Assembly: GCA_963844055.1 (NCBI GenBank)
Contig: CAWJMN010000002.1
Location: forward strand, 1,798,001 to 1,862,000
Direction of reading: 5' to 3'
Length of the DNA stretch: 64,000 nucleotides
Origin: CAWJMN01 sp963844055
GTDB taxonomy: Bacteria > Planctomycetota > Planctomycetia > Pirellulales > Pirellulaceae
The stretch's first letter is position 1, and the number at the start of each line of letters is the position of its first letter. Position numbers and translations under genes: made by a program. Positions 26,137-34,164 of the stretch are shown here, in pieces. The notes beneath the pieces are model-generated. The model did no database searches. It was not told where the DNA came from and worked only from the letters and a program-made list of their open reading frames with translations.

Positions 26137-27604
26137 GCTTTCGCTGCGTCCAATTTCTTTCCCCCTTCGCTGCTTGCGACGGGGGTTTGTCGGGCTATTG
26201 ATCGCGCTACTGGTTTTCGTCGCCAGCAGCGATGCGGCCGACAATCCGTTGGCGGGCAAGCGTCCCAACATCATCTTCATTCTGACGGATGATCAGGGCT
26301 ATGGCGATGTCTCCGCCCATGGCAACCCGGTTCTGAAAACGCCGGAGCTTGACAAGCTGCATGCGGCCTCGCGGCGCTTTACTGACTTTCGCGTTAGCCC
26401 GACCTGCGCTCCCACGCGCTGCTCGCTGATGACCGGCAAGCACGAGTTTCGCAGCGGCGTTACCCATACGATTTTTGAACGCGAACGGATGAGCCTGAAG
26501 GCGACGACGTTTGTCGAGCTTTTGCAAAAGTCAGGCTATCACACCGGCATCTTTGGCAAGTGGCATTTGGGAGATGAGCCCGAACGCTGGCCCAGCAAGC
26601 GCGGCTTTGACGAGATGTTCATTCACGGTGCAGGAGGCATCGGGCAAAAGTTCCCCGGCACCTGTGCCGACGCGCCGAACAACTCTTACTTTGATCCTTG
26701 GATTTTGCATAACGGCACGTTTGAAAAGACTAGCGGCTATTGCACCGACGTCTTCTTTGGCCAAGCGCTCAAGTGGATCGAGCAGCAGAAACAAAACAAA
26801 GAGCCGTTCCTCGCTTGGATCTCGACTAATGCGCCGCACGATCCGCTCAACTGCCCGCCGGAATGGGTCGCCCCTTACGAAGGGAAGGTCCCGCCAAACA
26901 TCGCCAAGTTCTTTGGGATGATCGCCAACATCGACCACAACCTTGGCATTTTGCGCGGCAAGTTGCACGAATGGGGAATCGAAAATAATACGCTGCTCGT
27001 TTTCATGAACGACAACGGCACCGCGACGGGCGATCCAATCTTCAATGCCGGCATGGCAGGCAAAAAAGTGACGGCCGACAACGGCGGCACGCGAGCCATT
27101 TCGTTTTGGCATTGGCCAAACGGCATTAAGCCCGGCGACTGCGACAAGCTGACTGCTCACCTGGATGTCTTTCCTACGATGCTAGAATTGGCAGGCGTTT
27201 CGATCCCTGAAAACCTGCAAGGAAAGCTCGACGGCTTTAGCCTGGTGCCGCTGCTGGCCGATCCGAATGGCAAGTGGCATGAGGACCGCATCCTGTTCAC
27301 GCATGTTGGCCGTTGGAAAGAAGGAAAGCCGCCGGTCAAGCTGGGCGTCTGCTCCGTCAGGCAGCGTGAACTGCTGGCGGTGCATCGGCCCAAGGGCTGG
27401 GAGCTTTACGATCTGAAAAAGGACCCCAGCGAGAAGACAAATCTTGCGGCCGAAAAACCTGAGGCCCTAGCGAGCATGATCAAGGCGTTTTACGGCTGGT
27501 GGGAAGAAGTTCTCCCCTGTCTGGAAAATGAGGACGCCATCCATACTGCGCCGGCGATCTCTCCCTATCATGCACTTTTCGAAAAACAGCAAGCCGGAAA
27601 ATAA
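26123..27604 (+). CDS. Secreted FGly-type sulfatase (arylsulfatase family)
   Basis: I choose the GTG at 26123, which has AAGG 9 bases upstream and overlaps the transporter gene by 14 bases; a TTG at 26174 (MRRGFVGLLIALLV) is a second possibility. The start gives 493 residues with a signal peptide cleaved near SSDAAD. NIIFILTDDQGYGD carries the two metal-binding Asp residues (56-57). The sulfatase signature CAPTR is at 95-99, where Cys95 is converted to formylglycine, and GIFGKWHLGD follows. It should cleave sulfate esters in the periplasm, for example from algal polysaccharides. Planctomycetes of marine origin have many such genes. The C-terminal part keeps the AWISTNAPHDPL and FMNDNG motifs. 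Confidence 0.93.
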   Translation: MQDTKLSLRPISFPLRCLRRGFVGLLIALLVFVASSDAADNPLAGKRPNIIFILTDDQGYGDVSAHGNPVLKTPELDKLHAASRRFTDFRVSPTCAPTRCSLMTGKHEFRSGVTHTIFERERMSLKATTFVELLQKSGYHTGIFGKWHLGDEPERWPSKRGFDEMFIHGAGGIGQKFPGTCADAPNNSYFDPWILHNGTFEKTSGYCTDVFFGQALKWIEQQKQNKEPFLAWISTNAPHDPLNCPPEWVAPYEGKVPPNIAKFFGMIANIDHNLGILRGKLHEWGIENNTLLVFMNDNGTATGDPIFNAGMAGKKVTADNGGTRAISFWHWPNGIKPGDCDKLTAHLDVFPTMLELAGVSIPENLQGKLDGFSLVPLLADPNGKWHEDRILFTHVGRWKEGKPPVKLGVCSVRQRELLAVHRPKGWELYDLKKDPSEKTNLAAEKPEALASMIKAFYGWWEEVLPCLENEDAIHTAPAISPYHALFEKQQAGK

Positions 27605-27921
27605 AGGATTTTTGGGCCGTTCTTCCTTGGGTGAAAGTCGGTCTGCAAGGGATTATAGGGCCCAGTCTACGATCCCCAGGAAGGGCCCTGGCGTCGCATT
27701 GGCCGCACGCAACGCCCCCAGGACGACCAAGGAGTCACCCCGACGATTTTGGCCTGTTTTAGGTCAATACGGCAGGCCCTTTCCCTAAACGGTTTTAGTA
27801 AATGTCGTTTTATTACTAAATACTTTTATAAATATTTTGCGGCAGTTGTGACCTAACGTGTCACTTGGCGGTTGTAGATGCAGGGGCCGTTTATTGAAGC
27901 CCTGCCTGAAGGAATGCTCGC
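27605..27921. other. 317-bp intergenic region with an AT-rich block
   Basis: The first part is GC-rich and contains two GGGCCC sites (27658-27663 and 27683-27688). From about 27785 to 27840 the sequence becomes strikingly AT-rich and holds a perfect inverted repeat, listed separately. No gene is seen. It probably contains the promoter of the DUF2071 gene, whose start has AAGGA 8 bases upstream. Confidence 0.45.
27794..27820. repeat. Perfect AT-rich inverted repeat upstream of the DUF2071 gene
   Basis: TTTAGTAA (27794-27801) and TTACTAAA (27813-27820) are perfect complements separated by 11 bases. It lies 102 bases before the DUF2071 start in an AT island within a GC-rich genome. It could be an operator for a dimeric regulator. 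Confidence 0.5.
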
Positions 27922-28680
27922 ATGACATCGCCGCCAAATAATCGCAAGATGGTTTTTCTTTCTGCGCAGTCGCGCGGACTGGCGATGCTGAACTGGGTGG
28001 TCGATCCTGAGCTGGTTCGGCCCTATGTCCCGCGCGGCGTCGAGCTCGACTTTCATGAGGGAAAGACCTACGTCAGCCTGGTTGGGTTTTTGTTTCTTGA
28101 CACCTACCTGCTAGGTCTGCCGATTCCTTGGCACCGAAACTTTGAAGAGGTGAATTTGCGGATCTATGTGCGGCGGGAAGTCGATGGCGAAGTTCGGCGA
28201 GGAGTCTCGTTCATTCGCGAGATTGTTCCACGCTGGGCCATCGCGACGGTCGCCCGCTGGGCTTACAACGAGCCCTATGTTTCGCGAAGCATGCGGCATA
28301 CGCTAACGCAGTACGACCCGCGAAAATCCACCTATGAAGAATCGCCTCAGGTCCGTTATGAATGGCGCGATCAAGCCGATTGGCTAGGCATGGATCTAAA
28401 AGCAGCGGGTCCACGGCAACCGTTGGTGGCGGGATCGCATCCAGAATTCATTGCCGAACATTACTGGGGATATTGTCCGCAGCGAAACGGCGGCACGGTC
28501 GAGTACCAAGTGGAACACCCGGCCTGGAACGTTTGGCAAGCGAAAGAGGCGAACGTTGTTGGTGATGTGGCTCGCTTTTATCCACCCGAGTTTGCGTCGC
28601 TACTGCGGCAAAAGCCTGACACCGCCTTTTTGGCGGATGGTTCGGCGGTGAAAGTGTTTAAGCCCACGCGAATTAGCTAA
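27922..28680 (+). CDS. DUF2071 domain protein (YqjF-like)
   Basis: The 252-residue protein matches the DUF2071 pattern: AMLNWVVDPELVRPYVPRGV near the N-terminus, then YVSLVGFLFLDT, FEEVNLRIYVRR and GVSFIREIVPRWAI. At the C-terminus there is VEHPAWNVW and DVARFYPPEFASLL. The family is widespread in bacteria and has an acetoacetate-decarboxylase-like fold, but no established function. The ATG has GAAGGA 8 bases upstream. Its stop codon overlaps the stop of the convergent small gene (CTAA at 28677-28680 serves both strands). Confidence 0.9.
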   Translation: MTSPPNNRKMVFLSAQSRGLAMLNWVVDPELVRPYVPRGVELDFHEGKTYVSLVGFLFLDTYLLGLPIPWHRNFEEVNLRIYVRREVDGEVRRGVSFIREIVPRWAIATVARWAYNEPYVSRSMRHTLTQYDPRKSTYEESPQVRYEWRDQADWLGMDLKAAGPRQPLVAGSHPEFIAEHYWGYCPQRNGGTVEYQVEHPAWNVWQAKEANVVGDVARFYPPEFASLLRQKPDTAFLADGSAVKVFKPTRIS

Positions 28681-29063
28681 GCTTGCTTCCAGCAGACAAA
28701 TTGCTGGTTGGTGGTCGATGCCATCGCCGTGAGAACCGACTCATTATCAAAGCCCGGCAGTTGCTGAAGTCGAATCAGCAATCGTTCCATGCCATCGGCA
28801 TCGCTGGGAACGACGCAGCCAGAATTGCCCGCTTCGAAGACCCAAAAGACGTCGTTCACCGCAGGGCCATCTTCGGTGGTCATGATCATAATCATTTGCA
28901 GGTCGGCCCACTTCACCGTTTCGACCAAGCCGCTGGGACGCCGGCAAGTGATTACTTCCTCATCGAAGGTGACGGTCGGCCGAACAACGCCCGAGCCCCC
29001 TTTGCCGAAGATTTCCATCCATTCCATGATCGGGCCTGCTGGAGACTTTCTAGGCGAACCCAT
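28677..29063 (-). CDS. Small protein of unknown function, coupled to the GNAT gene
   Basis: This encodes 128 residues from an ATG at 29063 that directly abuts the TAA of the upstream acetyltransferase gene. An internal ATG twelve codons later (MEWMEIFGKGG) is an alternative start. The sequence has VTFDEEVITCRRPSGLVETV, then VKWADLQMIMIMTTEDGP, then DVFWVFEAGNSGCVVPSDAD. This type of small beta-rich protein occurs in planctomycetes and proteobacteria without a known role. It has no signal or membrane segment. The zero-base spacing suggests it is made together with the acetyltransferase. Confidence 0.7.
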   Translation of the reverse strand: MGSPRKSPAGPIMEWMEIFGKGGSGVVRPTVTFDEEVITCRRPSGLVETVKWADLQMIMIMTTEDGPAVNDVFWVFEAGNSGCVVPSDADGMERLLIRLQQLPGFDNESVLTAMASTTNQQFVCWKQA

Positions 29064-29498
29064 TTAGCGAGCTAAGGTCATAACAAAATAATCGCCCAGG
29101 GGATCGCTGCCCCGCTCGGCAATCATCCAGCCCATGGCCGTATAAAATTCTATCGCCTTAGTGTTTTGGATTAGGCATTTGAGCCGAACCGGCCGGCCGA
29201 TATCTCGAACGCAGGCCCGCAGCAGTGCCGAACCAATCCCTTTCCGCAAATGTTGTGGATCGACGAAGAGGTTATGCAGGAAGTTATCGGTCTTCCACAC
29301 CGAGCCAAAGCCGACGATCTGGCCGAGTATCTCTGCCACATAGATCACCTCGCCCACTGTTGCTTCATCAAAATCGACGAGCTGAAACGTGGCAGGATCG
29401 ATCCAAGGAAAGGCGGCACGACGCGCTAGAAGGAAAAGCTCTTGTAGCGCGACGCGATCCGTTTCAGCAAACAATCGAATCTGGAGAGGAGCCTGCAT
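29064..29498 (-). CDS. GNAT family N-acetyltransferase
   Basis: I start it at the ATG at 29498 (MQAPLQIRLF), giving 144 residues; a GTG nine codons earlier is possible. Motif A of the GNAT fold is clear: LHNLFVDPQHLRKGIGSALL, with the Q/R-x-x-G-x-G/A acetyl-CoA loop present as RKGIGS. IQNTKAIEFYTAMGWMIAER is the typical C-terminal motif B. It should transfer an acetyl group from acetyl-CoA to an amine in the cytoplasm; the acceptor is unknown. It is followed without a gap by the small gene on the same strand. Confidence 0.88.
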   Translation of the reverse strand: MQAPLQIRLFAETDRVALQELFLLARRAAFPWIDPATFQLVDFDEATVGEVIYVAEILGQIVGFGSVWKTDNFLHNLFVDPQHLRKGIGSALLRACVRDIGRPVRLKCLIQNTKAIEFYTAMGWMIAERGSDPLGDYFVMTLAR

Positions 29499-29575
29499 AC
29501 CGACGAGACTAACGCGCCGGCGCACCCAAGGAAAGATGCGGCCGGCACTTCGGTAAATCGGGATTGGCGAAGGGC

Positions 29576-32089
29576 CTAAACGTCCAAGTTGCGAACGTCG
29601 AGAGCGTGCTTCTCGATGAATTCGCGGCGAGGTTCGACCTTTTCACCCATCAAAACGCGGAACATGTCGTCAGCGGCACCGGCGTCACGCATGCTGACCT
29701 GGACGAGCGTACGATTTTCCGGATCGAGCGTCGTTTCGCGAAGCTCTTCCGGGTTCATTTCGCCCAGACCCTTAAAGCGAGTGACCGTTAGCCCCTTTTC
29801 GCCCGCTTTACGAATAGCGTGTACCAGGCCACGCAGGTCTTCCAGAGGGATTTCGTTTTCACCCCGTCGCAGGATAAAGCGAGAACCTTCAAGGCCGGTA
29901 CGCTCTTGCGGAATTAGCATCTGCAGGTCGTAGCCGAACTTGTTCTTCAAATCGGCCAGGCCGGCGTTGATCGTACGAACTTCGTGAAGCTCGACCACGT
30001 GCAATTGTGGGCCGGTCTTTTCGAACGTGTTGTCGGCCGCCTCAGAAGCAGCCACCTTTTCATTGTTGTTGTCGCTTACCGAAAGCTCTTTACCGGTAGT
30101 CGCCTCTTCTTTGGAAACAAACGTATCGAGTTCCGCACGGGTGGTGAACCAATAATCGTTACGCCCCAAAAAGACGTGGAAGATCGGCAAACGGCCTTCG
30201 CTGTCGCGACGTTCCGCATGAGCCCGCAGGCTGACACCACGACGTTCCAAAGCAATCAATGCTTCTTCGGTGGTTGCCAAAATGTTCGAGAGCGTAGCCA
30301 TCTGTTCGCCATCGATGAGCTTGCCATCACCGACGTCGAGCTGCGAATCACCCAGACCCTTGTCGAGCAATTGTTGCTTGAGCTCTTCATCGGTTTGAAC
30401 GTAGTAGGTTTCCTTCTTTCCTTTGACGCGGAAGAGAGGAGGTTGTGCAACAAAGACGTGACCGCGTGCAACGAGCTCATACATTTGGCGATAGAAGAAG
30501 CACAATAGCAACGTGCGAATGTGCGAACCATCGACGTCGGCATCGGTCATGATGATGATCTTGTTGTATCGGAGCTTGGAGAGGTCTTGGTCGGTCCCCA
30601 CTCCGGCGCCAATTGCTTGGATCATCGCTTGCACTTCTTCATTGGCAAGCACTTTGTCTTCACGCGACTTGTACGCATTGATGATCTTACCGCGAAGGGG
30701 CAAGATCGCTTGGAATTCTCGCAGACGGCCACCTTCGGCGCTACCACCGGCCGAATCACCTTCGACCAGGTAGAGTTCGTTACGATCGCGATCATTGCCG
30801 ATGCAGTCCCGCAGCTTGACCGGCAAACCGCCGCCACGCAGGGCCTTCTTGTTGCGAAGCATTTCCTTCGCTTTACGAGCGGCTTCCCGAGCTTCAGCAG
30901 CCAAAATGCCCTTCTTGACGATTGCCTTGGCCGTCTTGGGATTTTCTTCCAGGAACTTGCTGAGGAATTCGCCCAAGGCGGCGTTGATGATTCCTTCGAC
31001 CTCTGCATTGTTGAGGCGATTTTTTGTTTGCGATTGGAACTGAGGTTCGGGCACACGAACGGAGACAATCGCGGTTAGCCCTTCACGCAGATCTTCACCC
31101 GTGGGGATCAGATCGCGGAACATCTCTTCCTTTTTGCCATAGTTGTTTAGCGTACGGGTGAGTGCCGTACGGAAACCGATCACGTGCGTACCACCATCCA
31201 GCGTATGGATGTTATTGACGTAGGACTGCAGGTTTTCGGTGTATTCGTTGGCGTATTGGAAGGCGACTTCAAACGCGACCCCTTCACTTTCACCGCGAGC
31301 GTAAACGACGTCGGCATGCAGCGATTCGCTGGCACGATTGAGATGCTCAATAAATTCGACGATGCCACGTTGGAAGTAGAATTCTTCGGACTGGTTGGTC
31401 CGTTCATCGCTGAACTTGATTCGTACGCCGCTGTTAAGGAACGCCAACTCACGCAGACGTTTTTGCAAACGGTCGTAGACGAATTTGGTCGTCACGGTGA
31501 AGAGCGTTGCATCAGGCTTGAAAGTGACCTTGGTGCCACGCTTGGTCGTGCTGCCCACACGACGCAGTGCGCCGGTAGGAACGCCACGCTCGTAATCTTG
31601 TGCGTACATGCTGCCATTACGACAGACTTGTACTTCACACCATTGCGACAGGAAGTTCACCGCCTTGAGACCGATGCCGTGCAAACCGCCGGAGGTTTTA
31701 TAGCTTTGCTTATCGAACTTGCCGCCTGCTTTGAGGTTGGTCATCGCCACTTCGAGAGCGGTGATTTCGCGGCCGAGTTTGGCGGATTCTTCTTCGTGAC
31801 GGTCGGTAGGAATACCACGACCATCGTCTTCAACACTGACGGAGCCGTCATTGTTGATGGTGACGACTACCATCTTGGCAAAGTTGGCCATCACTTCGTC
31901 AATGGAATTATTGACGAGTTCGTAGACGAGATGATGCAAACCATCTTCGCTGGTATCGCCGATGTACATACCAGGACGTAGACGAACGTGCTCGACATCC
32001 GTTAGATGCTGAATCTTATTGCTGTCATAATCGTCTGCCTGCATATCAGGATTGCCAGCGGAAGATCCGGATTCATCGTTCATGCTCAT
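29576..32089 (-). CDS. gyrB: DNA gyrase subunit B
   Basis: The 837-residue protein is the ATPase subunit of gyrase, which introduces negative supercoils together with GyrA. The GHKL ATPase part has VRLRPGMYIGDTS and ELVNNSIDEVM, and GGLHGIGLKAVNFLSQ is the lid. The TOPRIM domain starts with LVEGDSAGGSAEGGR near residue 443 and has MTDADVDGSHIRTLLL. An insertion of about 150 residues inside the TOPRIM part, with an Asn/Glu-rich stretch (SDNNNEKVAASEA), matches the long form of Gram-negative GyrB. The C-terminus has RFKGLGEMNPEELRETT. AAAAGG sits 9 bases before the second ATG (32083), so the true start may be two codons later than 32089. Confidence 0.98.
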   Translation of the reverse strand: MSMNDESGSSAGNPDMQADDYDSNKIQHLTDVEHVRLRPGMYIGDTSEDGLHHLVYELVNNSIDEVMANFAKMVVVTINNDGSVSVEDDGRGIPTDRHEEESAKLGREITALEVAMTNLKAGGKFDKQSYKTSGGLHGIGLKAVNFLSQWCEVQVCRNGSMYAQDYERGVPTGALRRVGSTTKRGTKVTFKPDATLFTVTTKFVYDRLQKRLRELAFLNSGVRIKFSDERTNQSEEFYFQRGIVEFIEHLNRASESLHADVVYARGESEGVAFEVAFQYANEYTENLQSYVNNIHTLDGGTHVIGFRTALTRTLNNYGKKEEMFRDLIPTGEDLREGLTAIVSVRVPEPQFQSQTKNRLNNAEVEGIINAALGEFLSKFLEENPKTAKAIVKKGILAAEAREAARKAKEMLRNKKALRGGGLPVKLRDCIGNDRDRNELYLVEGDSAGGSAEGGRLREFQAILPLRGKIINAYKSREDKVLANEEVQAMIQAIGAGVGTDQDLSKLRYNKIIIMTDADVDGSHIRTLLLCFFYRQMYELVARGHVFVAQPPLFRVKGKKETYYVQTDEELKQQLLDKGLGDSQLDVGDGKLIDGEQMATLSNILATTEEALIALERRGVSLRAHAERRDSEGRLPIFHVFLGRNDYWFTTRAELDTFVSKEEATTGKELSVSDNNNEKVAASEAADNTFEKTGPQLHVVELHEVRTINAGLADLKNKFGYDLQMLIPQERTGLEGSRFILRRGENEIPLEDLRGLVHAIRKAGEKGLTVTRFKGLGEMNPEELRETTLDPENRTLVQVSMRDAGAADDMFRVLMGEKVEPRREFIEKHALDVRNLDV

Positions 32090-32177
32090 CTACCTTTTCG
32101 CAAAAGATCCATAGCGCGAAACCAACACCAAAACCTCAATGTTTTGGCACTGTCTATCGTTCTGCTAACTGAGATTT

Positions 32178-32555
32178 TCAATCAAGTACCGCAACGCGGA
32201 ACTTCATGTCCTTGATTTTTTGGTCGGGACATTTGGCGATCATCCGCCGAAGAAGCTCTCCCTTGTGGAAGGTCATCTCTTGCAGCACCAAACTATCCCG
32301 CACAAACACTTCGAGTACGCCTCGCTTCACCTTCCCACAACGGGAATGCGCGGCCAACCCTTCTGCCGACTCCATCCACGCTTGCTCAAGAATGCCTTGG
32401 GATTGCACATGGGCATATCCCTTTCTTGCAAGCAACTGACTGAGGATATTTGCCAACGGTGTCGACCCCTTCACACGAACGCGTCTGCGGTCAAAGTCTT
32501 GACGCAGGTTGCGCTCATCCAGAGCAGCGTACCGCCGAGCTTCCTCCTCATTCAT
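32178..32555 (-). CDS. dciA: DUF721 (DciA-like) protein, probable replicative helicase operator
   Basis: The 125-residue protein fits the DUF721 family: a central LANILSQLLARKGYAHVQSQ, then EQAWMESAEGLAAHSRCGKV, then GVLEVFVRDSLVLQEMTFHK and a C-terminal LRRMIAKCPDQKIKDMKFRV. DciA proteins load or operate the DnaB helicase in most bacteria that lack DnaC or DnaI, and they are often encoded near dnaA, dnaN or gyrB. Here it lies between dnaN (33 bases upstream) and gyrB (88 bases downstream), with AAGGA 9 bases before its ATG. The family match is strong; the helicase role is inferred from other species. Confidence 0.85.
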   Translation of the reverse strand: MNEEEARRYAALDERNLRQDFDRRRVRVKGSTPLANILSQLLARKGYAHVQSQGILEQAWMESAEGLAAHSRCGKVKRGVLEVFVRDSLVLQEMTFHKGELLRRMIAKCPDQKIKDMKFRVAVLD

Positions 32556-32588
32556 TGGGGCAAATTCCTTCCTGCCAACAAATGCCGA

Positions 32589-33707
32589 CTAACGATCACG
32601 CGTTAGTGGCATGACAACGTAGCCATAAGCCTTATCACTGGCATAAAAGACTGCGGCAGATTCCGCATTCTCAATTTCCAGCGTGATGTTCTCTTCAGGG
32701 CTTAAGACCTTCAAAAAGTCCGTGACAAATCGATGATCCAGCGTGACGGCAATCGTCTCACCGGTGTAAGCGATTGGCATTTCAATCCGCGACTGGCCCA
32801 CGTCTGCCGTGGTGGCCGTTAGCTTGAGCGTCCCTTCGCCAAAGGAGAAATCGATCCCCCGGCTCTCTTGGCTGGTTACGACGGCTGCCTGGCGAATGGC
32901 GGCATGCAGCGGACCGACCGTCATTTCAATTTGGGCCGCATTGTGCCGCTGCGGGAAGACATCGCGCCAACGTGGGAAGCGACCTTCGACCAAGCGGGAG
33001 TAAAACATTGCCCGATCGGTACGGATGAGGCAATCGTTACCACGTGCGGCCAAGTGAACCACGCCGTCCGCTTCGGAAATGGCCCGAGCGATCAAACGGA
33101 CCGAAGGGGTGCGGATGATCGTCATCGAATCGCCCGACTTATGTCCGCCAACCGATTCTGCAGGGCCTTCCATCTTGGACAGACGACGACCATCGGTGCC
33201 GACTGCCACTATCTTGCTCGCGTCGAGCTCTACAAGGACGCCTCCGAGGGCGTAGCGGCTGCTTTCCATGTCAGTAGCGAACTCCGTCCGGAGGATAATC
33301 TCGCGGAACAGGGCGGCCGTAATGACGTGGTACTTCTTTTCTTCGAAGACGGGGATATCCGGGAATTCGTTGACATCCTGGGAAGGGAGCTTCACTTCGC
33401 TCCGATCGCCAGAAACGACGGTTCCCTTGGCGGTGGTTTCGATGTTGAGCTTTTCGTCGCGGCTTTCACGCAGGATGGCGGTAAAGCTGGTCACCGGCAG
33501 GAGCACGCTCCCTTCGACTTCGACCTCTACACCTTCAACCCGAACCCGGACCCCCACTTCCATATCGGTGGCCACCATCGTGGCGGAATCTTTACGAACA
33601 TCCAGGCGGACGTTTTGCAGGATCGCCTTAGGGCTTCGGCTAGGGGCGAACATCGCGGCGGTATGGAACGCAGCTTGGAGCTTCTCACGGTCACATTGAA
33701 TTTTCAT
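32589..33707 (-). CDS. dnaN: DNA polymerase III beta subunit (sliding clamp)
   Basis: The 372-residue protein has the length and three-fold repeated architecture of the beta clamp. Recognisable parts are MKIQCDREKLQAAFHTAAMF, ILRESRDEKLNIE, FPDIPVFEE, TDGRRLSKMEG and the C-terminal YVVMPLTRDR, which ends with the usual VMP(M/L)R-type tail of the binding cleft. It forms a ring on DNA that keeps polymerase III attached. It stands next to the origin candidate and upstream of dciA and gyrB in the same direction, the ancestral order of bacterial origin regions. Confidence 0.97.
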   Translation of the reverse strand: MKIQCDREKLQAAFHTAAMFAPSRSPKAILQNVRLDVRKDSATMVATDMEVGVRVRVEGVEVEVEGSVLLPVTSFTAILRESRDEKLNIETTAKGTVVSGDRSEVKLPSQDVNEFPDIPVFEEKKYHVITAALFREIILRTEFATDMESSRYALGGVLVELDASKIVAVGTDGRRLSKMEGPAESVGGHKSGDSMTIIRTPSVRLIARAISEADGVVHLAARGNDCLIRTDRAMFYSRLVEGRFPRWRDVFPQRHNAAQIEMTVGPLHAAIRQAAVVTSQESRGIDFSFGEGTLKLTATTADVGQSRIEMPIAYTGETIAVTLDHRFVTDFLKVLSPEENITLEIENAESAAVFYASDKAYGYVVMPLTRDR

Positions 33708-34164
33708 CGAGGATTGCTTTCTGACGAATGTCTGGCATGCCTCTCTGGCTGCCGCTCATGAATTAAGATAAGTAATGTTTATTTGTTAGTAGTAGGAATG
33801 CTCGGGCATGTTTTGTCGATAAGTGCGAAGACCGCCAAAGCAAGTTGTTGCTGGCGAAACACTTGGGACAATAAACGCCAAGAAATAGGGCGTTGAAAAC
33901 CTGTCAGCGAAGTGACGGTTGGGTGTCGATACGACGTTGATAACTTGCACTTCCTTGTGAAGCTTTCAGCGGGATTGTTGATTGCTGTTGGTAGGACCGC
34001 TGACATGCAGCAAGATCCGACAGCTTTTCCACCGCGCCAAAGGAATTTGACCCTTTGGCATGCGTAAGCTGCGATGACTAGGCAAGTATGACACACAAAT
34101 AGGACAAAGCCAGCTGCGTAAAAAATAATGGCAGCCTTTGAATCTCGAAGTTCAAGGGAGTGGA
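33708..34164. other. oriC: Candidate chromosomal replication origin (oriC) between dnaN and dnaA
   Basis: This 457-bp gap carries no gene. An AT-rich stretch at about 33761-33797 could be the unwinding element. Imperfect DnaA boxes are TTATCGACA (minus strand, 33814-33822, one change from TTATCCACA), GTATCGACA (minus, 33924-33932), TTATCAACG (minus, 33935-33943) and TTTTCCACC (plus, 34025-34033); the last three have two changes each. Across this point the G/C bias of the plus strand changes sign: in minus-strand genes, 4141-4200 has 15 G and 20 C, while 37561-37620 has 22 G and 12 C. Flanking dnaA, dnaN, dciA and gyrB support the call. No perfect box was found. Confidence 0.7.

Noticed and set aside
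34025..34033. TTTTCCACC as a proven DnaA box
   Set aside because: It differs from the consensus at two positions, so I list it only as one of several weak candidates.
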